Assembly: GCF_001638985.1 (NCBI RefSeq)
Contig: NW_017265139.1
Span: 1 to 64,000, forward strand
Length of the DNA stretch: 64,000 nucleotides
Direction: 5' to 3'
Source of the DNA: Phycomyces blakesleeanus NRRL 1555(-)
Lineage: Eukaryota > Mucoromycota > Mucoromycetes > Mucorales > Phycomycetaceae
Position 1 is the first letter of the stretch. Every line of letters starts with the position of its first letter. Shown piece by piece: positions 38,823 to 48,357 of the stretch. The position numbers and the translations under genes are program-made. Under the pieces are notes generated by a model that was given only the letters and a program-made list of their open reading frames with translations, had not been told where the DNA came from and ran no database searches.

Positions 38823-39905
38823 TTGGTTATGATAAATTCTTTGGTCTAGTTTTTTTCCTCTGTTCAGATTCATCTACCAACTCACTGATGATGAGCCATC
38901 AGTAGTCATTGCCACTCGTAATGTCATTAGTGACTTTGAAAGAGATGGCGTACGCTATCTCGAACTACGTACCACACCTAGAGAGAACCCTGCTACTGGA
39001 ATGACCAAAAAGTCGTACCTTGCTGCGGTTCTCTCGGCTATCAACGAAGTTCGGAAATCAATTGTTGTGCGACTGATCGTATCTATCGATCGCCGCGATA
39101 CACTCGAAAAGGCTCAAGAAGCTGTTGACCTTGCTCTTCACTTTAGATCGCAAGGTGTTGTTGGTATTGATCTGTGTGGCCATGTTATGGAAGGCTCCTT
39201 TGTTGCGCTTCGGCCAGCATTTGATAGAGCCAAACAGCATGGATTCCCCCTGACCTTGCATTTTGGTGAAGTAAGTTTTGAATATATATCCAAGTAAATA
39301 ATACTATATAATGCAATGTAATGTTCAGAACATACGGTTAAATGGTATGATCCAAAAAGGTCAAGGAGAACATGGCCGAGTCGCTTGAGCTATTAAGCAT
39401 CCAGCCCAACCGTCTGGGTCATGCTACCTTCTTGACGCCCGAGAGGCGAGAGAATATTTATGCCGGCAACATCCCGGTTGAAATCTGCATGACTTCCAAT
39501 ATATTGTGTAAGACCACATCCACGTATGAAGAGCATCACATCAAAGATCTTCTTGTTGAGAAACACCCCTTTATTATCTGCGCAAGTATCTTATAAGTAA
39601 CATAGTACAATATTGCTTATTCATGGCATTAAGGGTATTGTACAGCAAAGTCTGGCCTTGTAACATATTTATCTTATCTTATTTTATTTCTTACTTTCGG
39701 TTTGCAGACTGACGATAAGGGTGTGTTCTTCTCTCAGCTCTCGGATGAGTACACAATTGCTGCAAAGACTTTTGGTTTGAGTAAGAATGAACTTTATGAA
39801 GCATCGTATCGCACAATTGATGCCATATTTGAGGATGAGACCATCAAGCAGAATTTGAAGAAAATTTGGTCTGAATGGTACAAGGACAATTTAGCCACTC
39901 AGTAA
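38584..39905 (+). CDS. ADAL: adenosine/AMP deaminase-like, probable N6-methyl-AMP deaminase (ADAL type), 4 exons
   Basis: Zinc-dependent hydrolase of the adenosine deaminase superfamily. ADAL-type members deaminate N6-methyl-AMP to IMP, clearing modified nucleotides from RNA turnover (family knowledge). Exons 38584-38744, 38868-39270, 39360-39581, 39708-39905; 984 nt, 327 residues, slightly short for ADAL. Zinc and catalytic residues are visible: His14 and His16 (PKVELHAHINGSLS), GIDLCGH, HFGE with His185 and Glu188, His209 (NRLGHATF), SNIL, and TDDKGVF with Asp264-Asp265. The third intron begins GCAAGT (39582) instead of GT. Using the nearby GT instead leads into a stop, whereas the GC donor joins ICT-DDKG exactly as the family requires. 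No signal peptide, so probably cytosolic. The first intron has a TTTA run. Confidence 0.92.
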
Positions 39906-40679
39906 TTTAATAGGGAGGGACCTTGGATAACATCATAACTTGTTTTTTTCTTTTGAAGCATTTGACCAAATATATCATTTTATATGGTCTTATACTTTAA
40001 TTCCAACACAAATGTTGCTATGCCTGATTCCTATTTTTGAAAAAGAAAAACCAAAAGACAGATTCCATGCAATTATCTAAATCAGATATTTTTAATGAGC
40101 ATGCGAGTAGTCTTGACAACCAAGCTGTACATGATACAAATATTTCCCTGTCACTTCTTCTCAAATTACTCTTGATTGTCAACTTTACTGATTTATATTT
40201 TATCAATACTAGCCTTGATAGCTAGTAAGCGTGTTTCTTTTAGAGGTCTTTAACATCTTAGACATACTTTTATCACTAGGATACACCCAAGATACCGAAT
40301 GGTAAACTATTAGATTTTATCTTTACTTCTTGTACTGGGTTGAAGAAGTTAGGGAAAAGGTGTTTTGCGTTGACTGCAAAAATATGGTGGGATAAAAAAG
40401 TGGGATATATATAAAAGAAAGAGAAAAATTGGTGCTTAATTAAAATCCCTCTGAAACACACTGTAAACCCTAGAAAATTTGCGACAATCTCACTAAAATC
40501 GCCTTCTTTTTCCCCTATAGTGTATTATAGATGAATAAATAAATATTTATCTCTTGAAGCTTGTGTAGTTGGAGTAATAAATCACTTTGTATTACACTTC
40601 TTTTTTTTTAAAAAAAAATTCTTTGGTCTATTCCAAAACTATCTAGTTTCTACTTTTAAACAAACAAACAAAATGAAGT
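39906..40679. other. convergent intergenic region
   Basis: 774 bp between the 3' ends of the deaminase and the adenylate kinase-like gene. No supported gene; presumably both 3' UTRs. Confidence 0.6.
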
Positions 40680-41190
40680 TTAGCTAAACTTTTGCTCTAA
40701 TGCACGGATATAATGCTTTGGGAAATCGATAGTCAAGACATGAATATGGTGGCTAAAATGTCACAATTCCGGTATTTTCAGGTTAGTGTCATGAAAAGAA
40801 AAGAAAAAAAGTACAGGTACAATACCCTTGTGCGTGCACTTACGTTTCTAGATTTATTTTTCCTGTCTTGAGATCAACAGCGGTGGGTACATAGCGCTCG
40901 CGGCTATCAAATGATACGTGATAGCCACGCTCTGACAAAACATCCATTACGATGTTTACAAAATGAGAATCATCCAATAATTGATTCTCCCTTTAATTTT
41001 TCATCGTTAGTACACTACGCAAAACAATAATATATTTGCATGTAAATCTTACGTTCTAATCATAGCGTGGCCACTGATCGAGTGGCGAACAATGTGAGGA
41101 GTAACGTGCTCATCAATATACTCGATTGCTTGTTTCATCGTGCTAGGTTCAGTATCTTGGTAATGTTCCAAGCGACTTATTAGATCCTGA

Positions 41191-41222
<32 letters not shown>

Positions 41223-42849
41223 GTGTGTGATATACTCGATTAATATGTTTCAAAGCACTCGCTTTTTGAAATATTTAATTTACCAGTCGCGCATGAATAC
41301 CAATCTTGGATGCCAGTGGGATGTGAGATATCGCATCATATGTATCAGAGTCCAATTCAAGAGAAGATTGATACTCGAATTCTTTCATGATAATATCCAA
41401 AACTTCTTTGATAGATCCGGTAGCATTAATGAGATCTACGTAAATTATGTATGTATATATTAGACTTGGTGTTATTTTGTACTTGTCGTAACTTACGAAA
41501 AGGAAACATCTTGGAAAGTTTCAAAAGAGAGCCATAATGTGCTTTAAAGATAGAATAACGCTCACGAATAACCTAGTACTCAGGTGTTCATTTTATGCTT
41601 CGTTTAAATATGCTATATAGCTAAGATACTTACGGTCTCGTCGTTGTCTGTTACTCTCTCTTCCCACAATTCGCCTTGTCCTGTCTTTTTTATCTGCGCG
41701 TTATGTTCTCGAATCATCTTTCCGCGCGCCAGTTGTCTCTGGAGAGATATCTCTTCATCCACATACAATACTGCAATACGAAACACGGGTCGACTAAGCC
41801 AAAGGGTGTAGATTAAAAGATGAGATTGGTATCAAAGCACGGCAAATATATATATATTAAACCTTACGGGAATTGGTCACGCCGATCCGTATTGTAAAAC
41901 TCAGATCTTAATTCGGTCATCTTTTCATGAAGCATCTTGAGAGCCTCCACTTGAACATCAGTTCGTGGAAACCCATCAACAAGAATACCGACAGTTGGGT
42001 CACAGTTTAGCAAAGCGTGCAAAAGTAACTCGATCACATAACGATCGGATATCATCTGTCCCTGGTTTATGAGCTCTTTGCACTCGGGTGTTTGAAGTAA
42101 CTGAGATATGGAAATTGGAGAGTTGGTAATACCGCGTGCACGTAAGAGGGAAGGTGTGTGGGTACCTTTGCCAGAACTAGTACAAAGAATTCAAATTATA
42201 AGGATTGTTTTATTTTCAGCTTTACTTTTCATACGAAAAAAAAACCTCTCCTTCCACAGAAACCGACAGTATATTACTCAATATAACTTACCCAGGTGCA
42301 CCCATCAAAAATATGAACTCACGTGGAAGGTGAATGTTCTCTCTTCCATAATGGTCTTCGATATGTTTCCATGCCTGGTTAAAAATCAACTTTGCATCCT
42401 TGATCTCAGAAGCTCTACTTGGAAAGGAAGAAAGAAAATGTATCGATAGGTGCTATCAATAACCCCTGTTTGAGCTTTACCCCACTACAACAAAACGTGT
42501 TCTTCATTTTTTCTTTCTCCCTTTTCTTTATGTCGTCGTACAGATTACCTAGAGTCTTGTGTCGAGCTATCATGGCTAGAAGCACCTTGAGAAGATACAG
42601 CTGCTCCTGTACACAATATAACATAAAGGAGTTTTATTTCTCGAGATACTAAACGCTTCCGGGAACAAGTCTATCGGCTTGCCCTGGGAGCTTTATAGCA
42701 TGCTTACGACTAGACTGGACTGAAATAAACCTTGGTGTTGATTTTGTTGTGTATAGACGCTTTACTAAAGGTCTGTGAGACCATCTGGCCAAGACCAACC
42801 CTGAAGCAACTAGGGAGGGTACATGGCGAATGAGCCTTTGGAACGACAT
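40680..42849 (-). CDS. adenylate kinase-like protein with mitochondrial presequence and C-terminal extension, 10 exons
   Basis: Exons (transcript order): 42849-42708, 42606-42549, 42417-42292, 42176-41868, 41793-41634, 41572-41497, 41435-41284, 41186-41053, 40990-40844, 40752-40680; total 1377 nt, 458 residues, all GT-AG. The N-terminus (MSFQRLIRHVPSLVASGLVL, then Arg/Ser/Thr-rich) looks like a mitochondrial presequence. The kinase core has the P-loop GAPGSGKGT at 106-114 (split by an intron), VDGFPRTDVQVEAL (Asp176-Arg180), LYVDEEISLQRQLARG and VTDNDETVIRERY. This is the NMP-kinase fold that interconverts adenine nucleotides. The last about 115 residues (from DLISRLEHY to KHYIRALEQKFS) exceed a normal adenylate kinase and contain no motif I know. 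Whether it is catalytically active is not certain. Confidence 0.87.
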
Positions 42850-43119
42850 GAGTAACAGAAAGAGGAAAGGTGCGTTATTTAGTTTGGATAAAAGGGACGA
42901 GTTAGTTGTAAGGAACGGGCCTTCCCTTACTGCGTTGTCTGTAATACGTCACACTCACACACACTATACACTATACACTGTACACTATACATTATACATT
43001 ATACACACAGAAAATGAAAAATGAAAATAGAATATTCATTTTATTGAAAACAGAATTAAGAAAATATGTGTATCTAAAGTGGAATGCATGTGATTATATA
43101 TATACAAGGAGTATACGTA

Positions 43120-44160
43120 CTAAGTTGTAGAAGTTGATAGTGCTGCACTAGGGGTGGGATTAGAGGTGGTAGCAGTAGTAGTAGCGGCAGCAGTAGCAGT
43201 AGCAGTAGCAACGGCAGCATCGGATGTGGAAGAGCTTACTCGACCAATACCTTGTGCAGTTACTCCTCCTCGCCCACGCCCACTACCTCGTGTGCTTCCT
43301 CTTGTGCTTCCTCTTCCCCGAGCAGCACCTCCTCTGGGAACGTATGGTTTCACTACTCTTTGGTTGCGCTTGAGGTCTTTGTTAATCTTGGTAATAATGG
43401 CAAAGCAAGTTCTGATACCCGGCCACCCTGGCCATCCATTTGGAATCTGGGGATTTCTCATCCGAGGCTCTGGCTTGATCGTACCTGCCTTGACTGCTCG
43501 ATTGAATGCCCTACATTCTTTACTCTTTCGTTTTTTGTGCTTTTGCTTGGGTTCTCCTACAAGCGGTACATTCACCACATGCGTTGACTGGGCCAATCCA
43601 TACGATTGCTTTGATTGTTCCATGATTTGATCGTAGCTTACAGCAGAAGCAGCTATAAGAGCTGCGAATTCAGGGTCGTCTTCATCATGATCCACTACCT
43701 GCTGCCGTGCCACCTCTGCAGCCATCTCATCTCCTCTGTCCACACCCTGAAGACTAATCTTTGTCACTTGTTTGCTCGAAAACAGCTTAAATGAAAACGC
43801 CTCTAGTTCGTTTTCTTCTTCCTCTGGTTTGGCAGCCTCGGCAGCCTCAGTCTCAGACATGGGCTCTTCCACTTTTTCACTCTCCTCTACATCCTCTTTA
43901 TCTTCAGCCTCATCCTCATCTTCATCTTCCTCCATTTCGATAGAATTGCCCATCAAATGTTGCATCAATGCGTCCATACGTTGTGTGTCTGCATCACTGG
44001 TGTCGTTCTCTTCTTGCCTGTCATAAATGTCTGACCGGTTTGAGACGCGTGTGTTTGGTTGGACAATGGTTGGGAAACTCCCTCTAAAATAAACATGATA
44101 AATAACATGTTTCTACCACAGGTTAAGGGCTGCTTACGGCGGCTTGAGAGTGTACGTCAT
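43120..44160 (-). CDS. acidic, RGG-tailed nuclear-type protein, unknown function, 2 exons
   Basis: Exons 44160-44138 (23 nt: MTYTLKPP) and 44083-43120; 987 nt, 328 residues. Order of regions: a conserved-looking N-terminus (PGSFPTIVQPNTRVSNRSD), an acidic Glu/Asp tract (about 55-100), a central segment (FKLFSSKQVTKISLQ, then DDPEFAALIAASAVSYDQIM), a basic stretch KQKHKKRKSKECRAFNRAVK, a Pro/Trp motif (NGWPGWPGIRTCF), an RGG-type region with repeated RGSTRGS, and an Ala/Thr-rich tail. Acidic, Lys-rich and RGG regions suggest a nuclear or nucleolar RNA-binding protein, but I cannot name the family. It is divergent from EF-1alpha across 594 bp. Confidence 0.82.
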
Positions 44161-44754
44161 GGTCTACACTCTTGACTGGTTTGGGGAAGATGTCCTTTTG
44201 AAAATCCAAACTTGGCTGTCATCGTGACTGTTTAAAAGGAAGAAGACCCTTATATTTTTTAATACGATTCTGAATGGTTTTATGCCAAGCCACTGTCAGG
44301 AAGCCATTGTGTGGCTTGCGTGTGTCAACCAGATCTCTGTTACTAAATTGAAACATTTAATACAAGACACGCACAATAAGTTTTGTATCAATTAATTATG
44401 AGGCAACTTTGTATTATGGTATTGGTTATGTTCAATACATTTGTCTCATAAAAAAATATTAAAAAAAATTGTCGCGCAGTCCATTGAAGCGCTCATTTTT
44501 TTTGTTTTTTTTTGGATTTGGTTTTGGGTTTTCAAAAAATGATTGGATGAAAATTTTTGAATAAAAAAAAACCGCTGGCCCGGGAACTGGAGTGGTATAA
44601 ATATTGCGGATTCTTTGGGAGAGCGTGTTTCCTTCCCTATTTTCACATCCATTTTTATAAGGTAAAAGGTCGCTCCATCCGTCAATTTTAGGCGTCCATC
44701 TGTCACCAAACCATATCCATCCAACGCGTATTCTAAAACTTCTTTTTTGTAGCC
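44161..44754. promoter_or_regulatory. divergent promoter region of EF-1alpha and the RGG protein
   Basis: 594 bp between the two start codons. TATAAATA at 44596-44603 (+ strand) is a candidate EF-1alpha TATA box, about 160 bp before the ATG, leaving a pyrimidine-rich leader. T-runs at about 44498-44515 and an A-run at 44563 flank a GC-rich CTGGCCCGGGAACTGG block just upstream. Strong expression of EF-1alpha is expected from its function. Confidence 0.5.
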
Positions 44755-46201
44755 ATGGGTAAGGAAAAGACTCACGTTAACGTCGTCGTTATTGGCCACG
44801 TCGATTCCGTAAGTATTCGCTGACTTTTCTTTTTATGAAATATAAACAAAAATTCTAAAACATCTTTCAATTCTTCAGGGCAAGTCCACCACCACCGGTC
44901 ACTTGATCTACAAGTGCGGAGGTATTGACAAGCGTACCATCGAGAAGTTCGAGAAGGAAGCTGCTGAACTCGGTAAGGGTTCCTTCAAGTACGCCTGGGT
45001 TCTTGACAAGCTCAAGGCCGAACGTGAACGTGGTATCACCATCGATATTGCTCTCTGGAAGTTCGAGACCCCCAAGTTCATGGTCACCGTCATTGATGCC
45101 CCCGGTCATCGTGATTTCATCAAGAACATGATCACTGGTACCTCCCAGGCCGATTGCGGTGTCCTCATCATTGCTGCCGGTACCGGTGAGTTCGAAGCTG
45201 GTATCTCCAAGGATGGTCAGACCCGTGAGCACGCTCTTCTTGCCTTCACCCTCGGTGTCCGCCAGTTGATCGTCGCCATCAACAAGATGGACACCACCAA
45301 GTGGTCCGAGGCCCGTTACAACGAAATCGTCAAGGAAGTTTCCTCCTTCATCAAGAAGATCGGTTTCAACCCCAAGTCCGTTCCCTTCGTCCCCATCTCC
45401 GGATGGCACGGAGACAACATGTTGGAGGAGTCCGTCAACATGGGTTGGTTCAAGGGATGGACCAAGGAGACCAAGGCTGGTGTCAAGTCCGGAAAGACCC
45501 TTCTCGAGGCCATCGACAACATCGACCCTCCCGTCCGTCCTTCCGACAAGCCCCTCCGTCTTCCCCTCCAGGATGTCTACAAGATCGGTGGTATCGGTAC
45601 TGTTCCCGTCGGTCGTGTCGAGACTGGTGTCATCAAGGCTGGTATGATCGTAAACTTCGCCCCCGCTGGTGTTGTCACTGAAGTCAAGTCCGTCGAAATG
45701 CACCACGAACAGCTCGTTGAGGGTCTCCCCGGAGACAACGTCGGTTTCAACGTCAAGAACGTTTCCGTCAAGGATATCCGTCGTGGTAACGTCTGCTCTG
45801 ACTCCAAGAACGACCCCGCCAAGGAGTCCGGTTCCTTCACTGCCCAGGTTATTGTCCTCAACCACCCCGGTCAGATCGGTGCTGGTTACTCCCCCGTTCT
45901 CGATTGCCACACTGCTCACATTGCCTGCAAGTTCGCTGAGCTCCTCGAGAAGATCGACCGTCGTTCCGGTAAGAAGATGGAAGATGCCCCCAAGTTCATC
46001 AAGTCCGGTGACTCCGCCATCGTCAAGATGGTTCCCTCCAAGCCCATGTGCGTCGAGGCCTACACTGACTACCCCCCTCTCGGTCGTTTCGCCGTCCGTG
46101 ATATGCGTCAGACCGTTGCCGTCGGTGTCATCAAGGCCGTCGAGAAGGTCGACAAGGCCTCCAAGGTCACCAAGGCTGCTGCCAAGGCTGGCAAGAAATA
46201 A
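44755..46201 (+). CDS. TEF1: translation elongation factor 1-alpha (eEF1A), 2 exons
   Basis: GTPase that delivers aminoacyl-tRNA to the ribosomal A site. Exons 44755-44808 and 44879-46201; 1377 nt, 458 residues, the normal size. The G1 loop GHVDSGKST is interrupted by the single intron exactly between Ser and Gly. Other G motifs are DAPGHRDF (G3) and NKMDTTKW (G4); the C-terminal beta-barrel domains are complete. Codon use is extremely biased to C-ending codons, as expected for one of the most expressed genes, and creates long open frames on other strands. It is convergent with the carRP homologue, with only 202 bp between stop codons. Confidence 0.98.
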
Positions 46202-46403
46202 ATCTCTTGACCTCTCTTTCATCGTTCTTTGTCTTTTGACACATATAGCAGTTCTTTTTCCACTCTCTTCACATCAAAACCCAAAGAGCCTTTTAAAAAA
46301 AAGAATCCCTTCTTTTTTTTGTTTAAATAAAAATGCAAAACTTATAACATTTTAAAAATCAAAATAAAACGTTTAATAGGATTATTACTTTATCTTTTGT
46401 CTT

Positions 46404-48357
46404 TCAAAAACGAAAGTGAATTGACAAGTGGACTAGACGCTCATATGTATTTTGTAAATTATCTAAAAGTCTAAATAAGCCATAAAGGTGACCAATGCCA
46501 ATAAGTCTTTGTCTCCAAACGGGTACTTTTGCCCTCAAAGGGAAGCTGGAATTCTGTCGAAGTTCGCTTGATATGGCCATGTAAACTTCAAACGCGCCCC
46601 TAAAACCGTCGCGTACTTCATATGGAAGGCCTTCGATTCCTTTGTAAGCTAGATCCGTTTGTTGATCTGCCAACTCTAACATTTTCAGTGCATACGCTTT
46701 CAATGTCTGTCTCCCAAGTTTAAATGGTGCGCGGCACACAGTCAGTGACCTGTACTCCTGAAGAGGATTTAGCATGTATTGTAAAGGCACGTAGCATTTT
46801 CCGTCTAAGCTGTCAGAGAGAATATCTCTAGAAATGTTGACCAATTGAAGACACTGCTGGGCAAACATTCATTAGTACTGTGGTTTTAATTTATATATAT
46901 ATATATCTAGTAGGTACCTGTCCAACCGCTCGTGCTTGTTTGAGAATATTCTCCTTACGCACCTGTCGATTGAGGTTCCAATTGCCATGACCACCTTTAT
47001 ACATTATGACATGAGCACACATTTCACCAAAAGTGCCCGATATCAGATCTGCGTAGTTTAGTAAATCTTCTTCGTGTTTGAGAGATTCGCCTTTGAGGTC
47101 AAGCTTCCATGCGTTCACCAACTCATTTACAACTGTCTGATCAAGGCACACAGAAACTCTTGCAAAGGATCGAAAAACAGATAATGCGTCTGGAGATAAT
47201 AGACCGGCATAAAAGCTCCAGTGGATGTGCGATGATAAGCTAGGATCATTGGCCAAAGGAGAATACTGTTTGTTGCAACTGAATACTTCTTCAAGAAAAC
47301 ATTTGAGCATCTCAAGATGTTTTATCCCTTGTTTCTTGCTAGATGCATTATCAATCAAATCATCGGCAGTACGAAAAAATGCGTAAAGAAGGCAAAGTTC
47401 GTGTCGGAGGTTTGTTGGGAAAAGTGCTGACATGGCCTTCCAGGATCGCGAAACTGGTCCTAGTAGTCGTATAACCACCCGAAGATCATCGATAGGGCCT
47501 GAGGGTATATTATTCTCGGAAGGCATGTGGAATAGAAGCCACACAAAACACCGCCAATAATCGCCTCCAAGGGGGTTTTGTATAATGTAATGGTCGCGTG
47601 GGTTGGTCAAAACAAGGTGTGGGAACGTATTGAGGAGTGCGTCAAGATGATCCAAGACGCAACATCCCGCCACCACGAGGCTAGTAAACGCAAACCAGTT
47701 GACAAATTTCCAGTTGTTCATAATTGACATACTTGAAGACAAGTGAGTGCATGACATCCCCAAAACTGCTGCTACTGAGGACGAACAAATTAAAGATTGT
47801 CGCCGGCGCAGAAGATATCCACCAGATACCGACCATATGCAAAGAAAAGATGCGAACCAAAGGACAGACCATTGTGCAAAATAATTCATCTGGCTGTTTC
47901 GCAACAAGATCAAGTATAGAAATTAAGGAGTGAAAATTATTAGTCATTCTACTAGAGTTGGTCAAACGGAATTAATCGAATTAAAGTACCTGGACAAGGC
48001 AATAAAAAACAATCCACGGCGGCTGATCATGTTGTACAAACAAGAACTGACTCCTGGTCGTATAAAAAGAATAGGAAGGTCCCAGCGCGTAAAAAGTCCA
48101 CTTATCGATACTGATAGTGCAGTAATGGCACCAATAGTAGTTGCATCGACTAATGGGAACGTTAGATTTACTTTTGCTGATCCACTATCATTCCCTGTTG
48201 AATAAGACAAGATGATATACAAAAGAGTTACACAAAACGATGTTGCGGTGAACATGAAATATTTCACTCGATCCAATTTTGTAATGAAAGGACGATATAA
48301 AACAGTAACTATTATGAATGCACTAGATGAATAAGTGAGTATGTCCATTGTAGACAA
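46404..48357 (-). CDS. carRP: divergent carRP homologue: phytoene-synthase domain with degenerate lycopene-cyclase domain, 3 exons
   Basis: Exons (transcript order): 48357-47990, 47893-46918, 46853-46404; 1794 nt, 597 residues, the size of bifunctional fungal CarRP/CarRA proteins. The acceptor at 46854 was chosen over 46857 because it keeps the spacing GQ-CLQLVNISRD. The C-terminal half keeps both Asp-rich motifs of squalene/phytoene synthases: TADDLIDN (Asp300, Asp301, Asp304) and NISRDILSD (Asp458, Asp462), plus FGEMCAH and GKCYVP. The N-terminal half aligns in layout with the duplicated membrane lycopene-cyclase domain (FTRWDLPILFIRP, YFAQWSVLWF, YLLRRR), but the paired-Glu motifs are gone. 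The first position reads PLVD (68-71), and in the second about 178-200 has no acidic residue. Prenyl-transfer activity is possible and cyclase activity unlikely. No carB desaturase lies next to it, unlike the usual divergent carRP/carB pair. Confidence 0.88.

Noticed and set aside
44867..46222. 451-codon open frame on the - strand, opposite EF-1alpha
   Set aside because: It is the mirror of the extreme C-ending codon bias of EF-1alpha (Gly/Asp/Leu/Thr-rich, no family motif). The + strand product is certain.
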